Shown: piece by piece, positions 17,621-25,912 of the stretch
How positions within the stretch are numbered: position 1 is the stretch's first letter
How the letters are laid out: each line of letters begins with the position of its first letter
Notes under the pieces: model-generated
Database searches by the model: none
What the model saw: only the letters and a program-made list of their open reading frames with translations
What the model was told of the DNA's origin: nothing
Assembly (NCBI GenBank): GCA_963596015.1
Contig: CAVBJS010000022.1
Coordinates: forward strand, 1-39,501
Direction: 5' to 3'
Source: CAG-791 sp963596015
GTDB taxonomy: Bacteria > Bacillota > Clostridia > Lachnospirales > Lachnospiraceae
DNA: 39,501 nt
Program-made: the position numbers and the translations under genes

Positions 17621-19656
17621 TGAGCGGCATAAAGGGCAATCATCAGCAAGATACGCCGAACGGTGGCAGTGAGCAGGGCACTAAGGGCGAAAAGGTGCGC
17701 AGTCCTTTTAACTATAAGCTTTTTTACAGACGCACGGCGCTGATCATCTACGATATCTTAAGCGTCATTCTGGCCAGCTATTTATCGGTATTGATTCGTT
17801 TTGACTTCCGGATCGGGGATGTGCCCTATCACTTTATGGATCCCATCACCAATTCTCTGCCTTTCAATATCGTGATCACGCTGATCATCTTTTACCTGTT
17901 TCGCATGTATCACAGCCTTTGGGCTTTTGCGGGAGAGACAGAGCTGCAGAATCTGGTGATCTCCTGTACCCTCTCCGGAGTGGCCAACGGGATCCTGCTG
18001 CAGTTTTTCCGCATCAGTGACCAGCCGGTGCCCAAGAGCTTTTATTTTCTGTATGTCTTTTTCCTGATCGCTTTTATCTTTGCCAGCCGGTTTTCCTACC
18101 GTTTTCTGCGGGGACTGAAGCACAAAAATGAAAACAGGAAAAATTCCACGGCAGTAATGGTCATCGGGGCCGGCGAGGCAGCCAATGTCATTATCAAGGA
18201 GATCCTCAACAGTCATTTTTCCACCATGGTCATCCGCTGCATCATCGACGACGACCAGAACAAGTGGGGAAGATATATTCAGGGCATCAAGGTAGTGGGA
18301 GGCCGGGAGCGCATCATCGAGTGTGCAGACCTTTACAATATCGATGAGATCGTTATCGCCATGCCCTCCATTTCCCGAAAGAATCTGAAGGACATTCTTT
18401 CTATCTGTAAGGAAACCCACTGTAAGCTCCGCTCCCTGCCGGGCATGTACCAGCTGGTAAACGGCGAGGTCAATGTCAGCAAGCTGCGGGACGTGGAAGT
18501 AGAGGATCTGCTGGGAAGAGAGCCGGTGGAAGTGGATATCGATTCCATCATCGGCTATGTCAGCGGTAAGGTAGTCATGGTAACAGGCGGCGGCGGCTCC
18601 ATCGGCAGCGAGTTGTGTCGACAGATCGCAGCCCACAAGCCCAAACAGCTGGTGATCCTGGATATCTATGAAAACAGTGTCTATGATGTACAGCAGGAGT
18701 TAAAGCGCAAGTACCCGGACCTGGATCTGGTGGTGCTGATCGCTTCTGTGCGCAATACCAACCGGCTGAATGCTATTTTTTCCAAGTATCGTCCCAATAT
18801 CGTTTATCACGCAGCAGCCCATAAGCATGTGCCCCTGATGGAGGCCAGCCCCTGCGAGGCTATCAAAAATAACGTGTTCGGTACATGGAAGACGGCTACG
18901 GCCGCAGCCATGAACGGCACGGAGCGGTTCGTCATGATCTCCACGGACAAGGCGGTAAATCCCACCAATATCATGGGTGCCAGCAAGCGGATCTGCGAGA
19001 TGATCATCCAGACCTTTAACAAGCACTATGAGACCAATTTCGTGGCCGTGCGTTTCGGCAACGTGCTGGGCAGCAACGGCAGTGTGATCCCTCTGTTCAA
19101 AAGGCAGATCGCGGAAGGCGGTCCGGTGACCGTGACAGATCCTAATATCATCCGCTACTTCATGACTATCCCGGAGGCAGTATCCCTGGTACTGCAGGCA
19201 GGCGCCTATGCAAAGGGCGGCGAGATCTTTGTCCTGGATATGGGAGAACCGGTGAAGATATTGGATCTGGCAGAAAACCTGATCAAGCTCTCCGGATACA
19301 AGGTAGGAGAGGATATTAAGATCGAGTTTACGGGCCTTCGTCCCGGCGAGAAGCTTTACGAAGAGATGCTTATGTCCGAGGAGGGTATGAAGGATACCGC
19401 CAACAGGCAGATCCATATCGGCAAGCCCATCGACTTAAACGAGATGGAATTTTTCGGGCAGCTCCAGAGACTGAAGGAGGCGGCCAACGCAGAATCTCCC
19501 AATATCCGCCGGATGGTGCAGGACATCGTGCCTACCTATAAGAGCCCGGAGGAAGTAAATCAGAAATATCACACGGCTGATGAAGCCGGAAACCATACGG
19601 CAGAGGAAGCCGGTATCCATACGACAGTGGAAACCGGGGATCATATGGCAGAGTAA
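17620..19656 (+). CDS. pglF: PglF/CapD/WbpM-like UDP-HexNAc 4,6-dehydratase
   Basis: 678 residues, the long membrane-bound form of the family. About four N-terminal helices are followed by a first nucleotide-binding region (VMVIGAGEAAN, about 178) and the catalytic SDR domain with GKVVMVTGGGGSIGSE (about 315). The active site STDKAVNPTNIMGASKR (about 440-456) has the Met-x3-Lys arrangement typical of PglF/FlaA1-type dehydratases. The reaction gives the UDP-4-keto-6-deoxy sugar used by the PglE-like enzyme encoded next. Its ATG overlaps the previous stop codon, so translation is probably coupled. The last 27 or so residues are an octapeptide repeat tail (HTAEEAGx) whose coding pattern continues beyond the stop codon. 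Confidence 0.88.
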   Translation: MSGIKGNHQQDTPNGGSEQGTKGEKVRSPFNYKLFYRRTALIIYDILSVILASYLSVLIRFDFRIGDVPYHFMDPITNSLPFNIVITLIIFYLFRMYHSLWAFAGETELQNLVISCTLSGVANGILLQFFRISDQPVPKSFYFLYVFFLIAFIFASRFSYRFLRGLKHKNENRKNSTAVMVIGAGEAANVIIKEILNSHFSTMVIRCIIDDDQNKWGRYIQGIKVVGGRERIIECADLYNIDEIVIAMPSISRKNLKDILSICKETHCKLRSLPGMYQLVNGEVNVSKLRDVEVEDLLGREPVEVDIDSIIGYVSGKVVMVTGGGGSIGSELCRQIAAHKPKQLVILDIYENSVYDVQQELKRKYPDLDLVVLIASVRNTNRLNAIFSKYRPNIVYHAAAHKHVPLMEASPCEAIKNNVFGTWKTATAAAMNGTERFVMISTDKAVNPTNIMGASKRICEMIIQTFNKHYETNFVAVRFGNVLGSNGSVIPLFKRQIAEGGPVTVTDPNIIRYFMTIPEAVSLVLQAGAYAKGGEIFVLDMGEPVKILDLAENLIKLSGYKVGEDIKIEFTGLRPGEKLYEEMLMSEEGMKDTANRQIHIGKPIDLNEMEFFGQLQRLKEAANAESPNIRRMVQDIVPTYKSPEEVNQKYHTADEAGNHTAEEAGIHTTVETGDHMAE

Positions 19657-19737
19657 GCCTGGGATCATACGGTAGAAAAAACCGCGAATCATACGGCAGA
19701 GGAAAATGGGGATCATACGGCGGAGTAAGCCGGGAGT
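19570..19737 (+). repeat. 24-bp tandem repeat spanning the pglF stop codon
   Basis: Seven 24-base units in one frame encode HTADEAGN, HTAEEAGI, HTTVETGD, HMAE-stop-AWD, HTVEKTAN, HTAEENGD and HTAE-stop-AGS. Three units and half of the fourth are coding. The pattern then carries on past TAA 19654-19656 to a second TAA at 19726-19728. Both stops replace the fifth-position Glu codon (GAA to TAA). Confidence 0.9.
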
Positions 19738-19802
19738 TATACAATAGACAGTGGAGAAGATCCCACAACAGACGGCGAGAAAAGAAAGGAATGGGAAAGA
19801 AA

Positions 19803-20969
19803 ATGGCTGATAAAAGAATTTATCTGGCAAGTCCCACCATGCATGGGGATGAGCAGCGCTTTGTGCAGGAGGCCTTTGACACCAACTGGATCGCACCCTT
19901 AGGACCCAATGTGGATCAGTTTGAAAAAGAGATGGAAGCCTATACGGGCAATCCTTATGCCGTGGCACTTTCTGCCGGCACAGCAGCCATCCATCTGGCC
20001 ATGAAGCTTTTGAATGTGCAGGAAGGGGATTATGTCATGTGTTCTTCCCTGACCTTCTCCGCCAGCTGCAATCCCATCACCTATGAGAAGGCAACTCCGA
20101 TCTTTATCGATGCAGAGCCCGGTACCTGGGACATGAGCCCTGCGGCCCTGCGGGCAGCCCTGGAGAAATATCCGCATCCCAAGGCAGTGGAGTGCGTTCA
20201 TCTTTACGGCACACCGGCGAAGATTGATGAGATCATGGATATCTGTGAGGAATACAATGTGCCCTTTATCGAGGATGCGGCGGAGTCTCTGGGAAGCACC
20301 TATACTTCCAGGAGAAGCGGAAGCCCTGTGACAAAGATGACAGGATCCTTCGGCGTCTACGGCGCTTATTCCTTTAACGGAAATAAGATCATCACCACCT
20401 CCGGCGGCGGTATGCTGGTATCTGCCGATAAGGAAGCCATTGATACTGCCCGTTTCCTGGCTACCCAGGCCAGAGATGCGGCGCCCTGGTATCAGCACTC
20501 TCAGATCGGTTACAACTACCGCATGAGCAATATCACAGCCGGTATCGGCAGAGGACAGCTTTTGCATATCGGGGAGCATATTGCCCGCAAAAAGGAGATT
20601 TACGAGACATACAAAAAGGCTTTTGCCGACATAGATGCTATTTCTATGAATCCCATGAATCCCCAGGGTGAGGCCAATTACTGGCTCTCCTGCATGACAG
20701 TATCCAAGGACTGCGGCGTGGATCCCATGGCCATCATGAAGGCTTTGCAGGATGTCAATATCGAGAGCAGACCGATCTGGAAGCCCATGCACCTGCAGCC
20801 GGTATTCGCCGATGCGCCTTTCTTTGCAGATCCTTTGGGGGCAGAGAACGAGACAGGCTCCGTGGCAGAGGATATCTTCAAGAGAGGCCTGTGCCTGCCC
20901 AGCGATATTAAGAATACGCCGGAGGATATGGAGAAGATCATCGGCATAGTGAGAAGCTTTTTTGCGTAA
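19803..20969 (+). CDS. pglE: PglE-like UDP-4-amino-sugar transaminase
   Basis: 388 residues of the DegT/DnrJ/EryC1/StrS aminotransferase family. The cofactor lysine lies in YSFNGNKIITTSGGG (about residue 195), the hallmark of PglE/bacillosamine-type enzymes, and EDAAESLGS is the PLP-Asp motif. It would convert the PglF product to UDP-2-acetamido-4-amino-2,4,6-trideoxyglucose. It follows pglF after the decayed repeat. The start at 19803 has GGGAAAG upstream; the ATG at 19791 abuts AAGGA with no spacing. The SFNGNK motif differs from the SFHETK motif of the WecE-like protein, so the two aminotransferases serve different sugars. Confidence 0.87.
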   Translation: MADKRIYLASPTMHGDEQRFVQEAFDTNWIAPLGPNVDQFEKEMEAYTGNPYAVALSAGTAAIHLAMKLLNVQEGDYVMCSSLTFSASCNPITYEKATPIFIDAEPGTWDMSPAALRAALEKYPHPKAVECVHLYGTPAKIDEIMDICEEYNVPFIEDAAESLGSTYTSRRSGSPVTKMTGSFGVYGAYSFNGNKIITTSGGGMLVSADKEAIDTARFLATQARDAAPWYQHSQIGYNYRMSNITAGIGRGQLLHIGEHIARKKEIYETYKKAFADIDAISMNPMNPQGEANYWLSCMTVSKDCGVDPMAIMKALQDVNIESRPIWKPMHLQPVFADAPFFADPLGAENETGSVAEDIFKRGLCLPSDIKNTPEDMEKIIGIVRSFFA

Positions 20970-21182
20970 GGATGATGACGGGCGTCTGTCGTTGCGGAAA
21001 AATTTGATCATTAACCTGTCAGAGAAAGCGCAGTCTTAAGAAATAACGCGGATATGGTCAGGAGAGATCTTTGAGAAACAGGGTTTATCTGCCTGAAAGG
21101 TCGGACGAATCCATGTATGAGAACTTCTGTATGATAAGAGAATGCAGGCGGACCGAAAGGTAAAAGGGAGGCACAGGCAGGC
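20970..21182. other. Intergenic region between pglE-like and pglC-like genes
   Basis: 213 bases with no credible ORF, clear hairpin terminator or consensus promoter. The ribosome site AAAGGGAGG (21163-21171) of the next gene lies at its end. Confidence 0.5.
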
Positions 21183-21830
21183 ATGTATGCAAAATATATA
21201 AAGCGATTACTGGATTTTCTTTTGTCCCTGCTGGGCCTTGTGGTCCTAAGTCCCCTGCTGGTGATCCTGATCATCTTAGTGCGGGTGAAACTGGGTTCTC
21301 CTGTATTTTTCGGCCAGAAGCGCCCCGGCTATCAGCAGAAGATCTTTTTGCTCCATAAATTCCGCACCATGACGGATGAAAGGGATGAAAACGGAAACCT
21401 GCTGCCGGATAAGGACAGACTCACCAGCTTTGGCAGATTCCTTCGAAAGACCAGCCTGGATGAACTGCCGGAGCTCTTCAATATCCTGAAGGGGGATATG
21501 AGTTTTATCGGTCCGAGACCCCTGCTGCCGGAGTATCTGCCCTATTATACGGAAAGAGAGCAGCTGCGCCACACTGTCCGCCCCGGACTTACGGGACTGG
21601 CACAGGCCAGCGGTCGCAATCTGGTCAACTGGGACAGACGACTGGCCTATGACGTGGAATATGTGGAAAATCTTTCCTTCGCCATGGATTGCAAGGTGAT
21701 CGTCAAGACCGTGCAGACGGTACTGGGCCACAGTGAGACCGTGGCGGAGGATACCAATGCGGCAGAGGGCAATTTCGCACAGATCCGCCGGGAGCGACTG
21801 GAGAAGACAGGGAAACTGACACTGGAGTAG
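21183..21830 (+). CDS. pglC: PglC-like phosphoglycosyl transferase (bacterial sugar transferase)
   Basis: 215 residues, the size of the small monotopic enzymes such as PglC (about 200). One re-entrant hydrophobic segment at the N terminus (LLDFLLSLLGLVVLSP) is followed by KFRTM, the catalytic acidic pair in SLDELPELFNIL (about 92) and MSFIGPRPLLPEY. PglC-type enzymes transfer a sugar 1-phosphate from UDP-sugar to undecaprenyl phosphate and start glycan assembly. There is no fused PglD-like acetyltransferase domain, unlike in Neisseria PglB. The end of the gene, with its stop codon, lies in a 13-base direct duplication (21821-21833, 21834-21846). Confidence 0.87.
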   Translation: MYAKYIKRLLDFLLSLLGLVVLSPLLVILIILVRVKLGSPVFFGQKRPGYQQKIFLLHKFRTMTDERDENGNLLPDKDRLTSFGRFLRKTSLDELPELFNILKGDMSFIGPRPLLPEYLPYYTEREQLRHTVRPGLTGLAQASGRNLVNWDRRLAYDVEYVENLSFAMDCKVIVKTVQTVLGHSETVAEDTNAAEGNFAQIRRERLEKTGKLTLE

Positions 21831-21924
21831 CGTACTGGAGTAGCGTGAAAATAGTTACCGGTCAGCATCCCGCTAAGCGGTAAGCAAAATATAAATTTGG
21901 CGTTCTGCCTGAAAAGAGGTAAGG

Positions 21925-22947
21925 ATGGAAGAGACAAAGCAGGAAATCAACATATTGATCCTCAGCGCCGGCACCCGGGATAAGGTAGTGCAATACTATT
22001 GCAAAGCGCTGGCAGGCAGAGGAAAGGTCATAGCCACCGACTGCTCCGAATATGCACCGGCTATCTATGAAGCGGATGCCTATGAGATCGTACCCCGGAT
22101 GACAGCTCCCGGCTATTTAGAGGTTATTCTGGGACTGGTGGAGAAATGGCATGCCAAGGGATGCTTTTCTCTGATCGATCCGGAGCTTTCCCTGTTAGCC
22201 AAGAACCGGGAAGCATTCCGGGAAAGAGGCTGTGAGGTGATGATCTCCCCCTATGATTTGGTGGAGACCTGTTTTCACAAGTACAGGACCATGGAGCTGT
22301 TTCAAAGCTTTAACCTGCCTACGGCAAAGTGCTATCTGACCATAGAGGACTTCCGGCAGGCGTTGGATAGGGGCGAGGTTTCCTGGCCGGTATTTGTAAA
22401 GCCGGAGAATGGCAGCGCCAGCCTTCATATCAATGAGGTTTCCTCTATGGAGGAGATTAAGACCCTCTTTTCCATCCATGAAAATCTCATGATCCAGGAA
22501 TATATGCACGGACAGGAATATGGTGCAGACGTCTATATAGATATGCTAAGCGGAAAGTGCACGGCGATCTTCCTTAAGAAAAAGCTGCGGATGCGGGCCG
22601 GCGAGACGGATAAGTCTGTATCCGTACACGATGAGGCCTTATTTGCCAAGATCACCGATTTAGCGGAGAAGGCAGGATTTTGCGGGCAGATCGACATTGA
22701 CCTGTTCTTAAATGACGGTGTCTGGTATTTCTCGGAGGTCAATCCCCGTTACGGCGGCGGATATCCCCATGCCTATTGCTGCGGTGTGGATACAGCCTCT
22801 ATGTATGTGCATAACTTAGCCGGAGAAGAAAATCCTGTGGATATCGGTCGCTATGAAGACGATATCTGCATGATGAAATACAATGAGCTGGCAGTGCGCA
22901 GGATCACCGATGAGGAAAACTGTGCTTATGATGCGTATAGGATTTAG
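21925..22947 (+). CDS. ATP-grasp ligase (CarB/PylC-like)
   Basis: 340 residues. The N-terminal domain starts NILILSAGTRDKVVQYY and is followed by an ATP-grasp fold: FVKPENGSAS (nucleotide-binding lysine), MIQEYMHGQEYGADVYID, and the metal-binding EVNPRYGGGYP near the end. ATP-grasp enzymes join a carboxylate to an amine or thiol through an acyl-phosphate. Position: directly after PglF, PglE and PglC and before the PglA-like gene, where an N-acetyltransferase (PglD) would be expected. It may attach an amino acid or other acid to the 4-amino group of the sugar. That role is an inference. The start at 21925 has AGAGGTAAGG upstream. Confidence 0.75.
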   Translation: MEETKQEINILILSAGTRDKVVQYYCKALAGRGKVIATDCSEYAPAIYEADAYEIVPRMTAPGYLEVILGLVEKWHAKGCFSLIDPELSLLAKNREAFRERGCEVMISPYDLVETCFHKYRTMELFQSFNLPTAKCYLTIEDFRQALDRGEVSWPVFVKPENGSASLHINEVSSMEEIKTLFSIHENLMIQEYMHGQEYGADVYIDMLSGKCTAIFLKKKLRMRAGETDKSVSVHDEALFAKITDLAEKAGFCGQIDIDLFLNDGVWYFSEVNPRYGGGYPHAYCCGVDTASMYVHNLAGEENPVDIGRYEDDICMMKYNELAVRRITDEENCAYDAYRI

Positions 22948-22980
22948 GAATGCAGACAGGTTGCGCAGGCAAGCTGCGAC

Positions 22981-23220
22981 ATAAGAGGCAAATTTGCAAG
23001 AAATGCCTGATGGCATTTCTTGCAAATGTCACCAATGCCGCTTACGGCATTGGTGCAGATCGCATCGGAGAATTCGCCTGCGCGAAATTCTCCTCACGTT
23101 GTAAGAGGCAAATTTGCAAGAAATGCTTGATAGCATTTCTTGCAACCGTCACCAATGCCGCTTACGGCATTGGTGCGGATCGCATCGGAGAATTTGCCTG
23201 CGCGAAATTCTCCTCACGTT
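22981..23220 (+). repeat. Tandem 120-bp repeat with R2 hairpins, before the PglA-like gene
   Basis: Two units (22981-23100, 23101-23220) differ at only a few positions. Each contains three hairpins: GCAAGAAATGC/GCATTTCTTGC, CACCAATGCCG/CGGCATTGGTG, and the R2 module. Each unit begins with a TAAGAGGCAA-type block. The block after the second unit is TAAGAGGTAACT followed by the real ATG, so the units look like duplications of a ribosome-binding leader. A continuous ORF through them (22950-23231) is a translation of the repeat. Confidence 0.88.
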
Positions 23221-23233
23221 GTAAGAGGTAACT

Positions 23234-24322
23234 ATGCAAAAAACAGTATTGATCCTGGGAAATTCCTCGGCAGGGCTTTATGACTTTCGAAATGAACTGG
23301 TAGAAGCATTACTGGGAAAATATAAAGTGGTGGTGAGTCTGCCGGATGAAGTTAAGACCGCACAGCTGGCAGAGGAAGGCTGTGAGATCCATCATACGGA
23401 TATTAACCGGCGGGGCATGAACCCGGTGCAGGATCTAAAGCTTTTACAGTCCTATAAGAAGCTGCTGCGACAGGTGAAGCCGGATCTGGTGCTTACCTAT
23501 ACCATCAAGCCTAATGTGTACGGCGGCATGGCCTGCGCATCTATGGGAATCCCCTACTTTGCCACCGTCACAGGCCTTGGCAGCGCCTTTCAGAAAAAAG
23601 GCATCATGCTGCAGATGATCAAGACCATGTACCGGATGGGGATTCATAAGGCAGCCTGCGTGTTTTTCCAGAATGAGGACAATCAGAGGATCTTTACAGA
23701 AAATAAGATCGTAAAAGGAAAGACCAGACGGGTTTCCGGCTCTGGGGTTAACCTGGCTAAACACCCCTTTTCTCCCTGCCCGCAGCAAGAGGATGTACAT
23801 TTCCTCTTTGTGGGACGCATGATGCGGGAGAAGGGCATCGGCGAGTTTTTGCAGGCGGCTGCTGCCTTGCACAGTGAAAACGTGCATTTTGAACTGTTGG
23901 GATACTGCGATGAGGATTGGCAGACGCAGCTGAATGATGCCCAGGAGAAGGGAGAGATAAAGCTCCTTGGCTTCGATCCCGAGGTGCAGGCCTACTATGA
24001 TGCCTGCAGCGCAGTGATCCTGCCCACCTATCATGAGGGCATGTCCAATGTACTGATGGAGGCTTCCGCCACAGGTCGTCCCGTGATCGCTACAGCTATT
24101 CCCGGTTGTCAGGAGATCTTTGAGGAGGGCGTGACCGGCTTTGGCTGTCAGCCCCGCAGCGCCCAGTCTTTGATCGAAGCTATCCGGCGCTTTCTGTCAC
24201 TATCCCCCGACCAAAGAGCGGCCATGGGCGCCGCCGCCCGAAAGAAAATGGAACGGGAGTTTGACAGACAGAAGGTAGTGCAGGCGTATATGGAAGAAAT
24301 TGAGACGTGTATGGGGGAGTGA
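23234..24322 (+). CDS. PglA-like GT4 glycosyltransferase
   Basis: 362 residues of GT-B fold, family GT4. Visible features are the N-terminal NSSAGLYDFRNELVEAL, TVTGLGSAFQ near residue 115, FVGRMMREKGI in the C-terminal nucleotide-binding domain, and the E-x7-E motif in PTYHEGMSNVLMEASATGRP. This pattern matches PglA-type enzymes that add the second sugar to undecaprenyl-pyrophosphate-bacillosamine. It would act on the lipid intermediate made by the PglC-like protein. Start ATG 23234 follows the repeat leader with TAAGAGG just upstream. Confidence 0.8.
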   Translation: MQKTVLILGNSSAGLYDFRNELVEALLGKYKVVVSLPDEVKTAQLAEEGCEIHHTDINRRGMNPVQDLKLLQSYKKLLRQVKPDLVLTYTIKPNVYGGMACASMGIPYFATVTGLGSAFQKKGIMLQMIKTMYRMGIHKAACVFFQNEDNQRIFTENKIVKGKTRRVSGSGVNLAKHPFSPCPQQEDVHFLFVGRMMREKGIGEFLQAAAALHSENVHFELLGYCDEDWQTQLNDAQEKGEIKLLGFDPEVQAYYDACSAVILPTYHEGMSNVLMEASATGRPVIATAIPGCQEIFEEGVTGFGCQPRSAQSLIEAIRRFLSLSPDQRAAMGAAARKKMEREFDRQKVVQAYMEEIETCMGE

Positions 24323-24386
24323 TCTGGCTGTGGTCTGAACTGTACCCCGCCGTCTGGCTGGAGTCTGAACACCCCCTCATGATTTT

Positions 24387-24415
24387 TTCCCTTTATAGAA
24401 AGAATGTGTTACAAT
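24387..24415 (+). promoter_or_regulatory. Extended -10 promoter before the UDP-sugar dehydrogenase
   Basis: TACAAT at 24410-24415 is preceded by TG at 24407-24408 (extended -10). The -35 region (TTCCCT at 24387-24392) is weak. This implies a leader of about 80 bases before the ATG at 24503. The upstream stretch 24325-24370 holds a TCTGAAC-type repeat module. Confidence 0.5.
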
Positions 24416-24502
24416 AGGTCAGATAGTTCGCACCCAAGGAGACATTGCAAAGAAGATGCCTCCCTCAATATAGAGTGTATAGAGAGATAGGAGAGAGAAG
24501 TC

Positions 24503-25819
24503 ATGGATTTGTATGAGAAACTGTTAAGTGGAGAAGAGAAGCTGTCCCTGGTAGGACTTGGCTATGTGGGCATGCCCATTGCTGTGGCCTTCGCCAAGAA
24601 GATCAAGGTAGTAGGTTTTGATCTGAATGCGGAGAAGATCGAGAAGTATAAGCACGGCATCGACCCGACCAGAGAAGTAGGCGATGAGGCAGTCAAGGAG
24701 ACTACCGTAGAGTTCACAGCAGATCCGACAAAGCTTAAAGAGGCCAAATTCCACATCGTGGCAGTGCCTACTCCGGTAAATGCAGACCATACACCGGATC
24801 TGACACCGGTAGAGGGTGCCAGCCGTCTGCTGGGTCAGAACCTGACCAAGGGCAGCGTGGTGGTGTTCGAGTCTACCGTTTATCCCGGCGTTACCGAAGA
24901 TATCTGTGTGCCGATCCTGGAGAAGGAGTCCGGTCTTAAGTGCGGCGTGGATTTCAAGATCGGTTATTCCCCGGAGCGTATCAATCCCGGTGATAAGGTA
25001 CATCGTCTTGACAGCATCGTAAAGATCGTTTCCGGTATGGATGCAGAGACACTGGACACTGTGGCAAAGGTTTATGAACTGGTAGTGGCAGCCGGTGTAC
25101 ACCGGGCAGATTCCATCAAGGTGGCAGAGGCAGCCAAGGTCATCGAGAACAGTCAGCGTGACATCAATATCGCTTTCATGAACGAGCTGTCCATTATTTT
25201 CCATAAGATGGGTATCGACACCAAGTCTGTACTGGAGGCAGCAGGCACTAAGTGGAACTTCCTGCATTTCGCACCTGGTCTGGTAGGCGGACACTGCATC
25301 GGCGTAGATCCCTACTACCTGACCTATAAGGCAGAGCAGCTGGGCTATCATTCCCAGATCATTCTCTCCGGCCGTCGCATCAATGATGACATGGGCAAGT
25401 ATGTGGCAGAGTGCCTGGTAAAGGAGCTGATCGCCAATGATCTGCCGGTTAAGAATGCAAAGGTAGCCATCCTTGGCTTTACCTTCAAGGAGAATTGCCC
25501 GGATACCAGAAATACCAAGGTTATCGACATTTACAGAGAGCTGGGCGAGTACGGCATCACACCTATCGTGGTAGATCCGGAGGCCGATGCAGAGGAGGCA
25601 AAGCATCTCTACGGCATTACCTTCCAGACCATGGAAGATGTGAAGGATATGGACGCTGTCCTGATGGCAGTCAAGCACAAGGAATTTGAGGATTACAAGC
25701 CCACTGACATCGCTAAATTCTTCAATCCGGCTCACAAGACCAAGGTCTTTGTGGACTTAAAGGGCATTTACAATAAAGAAGATTACAAGGCACCGGAGTT
25801 CGACTACTGGAGACTGTAA
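24503..25819 (+). CDS. UDP-N-acetylhexosamine 6-dehydrogenase (WbpO/TviB-like)
   Basis: 438 residues of the UDP-glucose/GDP-mannose dehydrogenase superfamily. It has the NAD-binding VGLGYVGMP (about 17-25), PTPVNADHTPDLTPV, ESTVYPGVTED, and the catalytic cysteine in GGHCIGVDPYYLTYKA (about 264). The substitution pattern around these motifs resembles WbpO/TviB, which oxidise UDP-GalNAc or UDP-GlcNAc to the uronic acid; plain UDP-glucose dehydrogenase is less likely. It has its own promoter and a strong terminator, so it forms a single-gene unit at the end of the glycan locus. Confidence 0.82.
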   Translation: MDLYEKLLSGEEKLSLVGLGYVGMPIAVAFAKKIKVVGFDLNAEKIEKYKHGIDPTREVGDEAVKETTVEFTADPTKLKEAKFHIVAVPTPVNADHTPDLTPVEGASRLLGQNLTKGSVVVFESTVYPGVTEDICVPILEKESGLKCGVDFKIGYSPERINPGDKVHRLDSIVKIVSGMDAETLDTVAKVYELVVAAGVHRADSIKVAEAAKVIENSQRDINIAFMNELSIIFHKMGIDTKSVLEAAGTKWNFLHFAPGLVGGHCIGVDPYYLTYKAEQLGYHSQIILSGRRINDDMGKYVAECLVKELIANDLPVKNAKVAILGFTFKENCPDTRNTKVIDIYRELGEYGITPIVVDPEADAEEAKHLYGITFQTMEDVKDMDAVLMAVKHKEFEDYKPTDIAKFFNPAHKTKVFVDLKGIYNKEDYKAPEFDYWRL

Positions 25820-25844
25820 TCGCCAGCAGAGGATCGAAAGAAAA

Positions 25845-25876
25845 GGTCGGTGCAGTGTAAACTGCACCGGCCTTTT
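25845..25876 (+). terminator. Rho-independent terminator
   Basis: A 12-bp stem (25845-25856 with 25861-25872, one G-T pair) with a 4-base GTAA loop, followed by TTTT. It closes the dehydrogenase unit. Confidence 0.85.
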
Positions 25877-25912
25877 ATGACGCAACATAGCTGCTGGGAA
25901 AAGGGGGTAGGT

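Noticed and set aside
22981..23220. CRISPR array
   Set aside because: The repeats are tandem 120-bp units without unique spacers, and no cas gene is present.
22950..23231. 93-aa ORF with two identical halves before the PglA-like gene
   Set aside because: It is the translation of the 120-bp tandem hairpin repeat.
24524..25735. Minus-strand ORF of 403 aa opposite the UDP-sugar dehydrogenase
   Set aside because: It is an antisense shadow; the plus-strand protein has all catalytic motifs and its own promoter and terminator.
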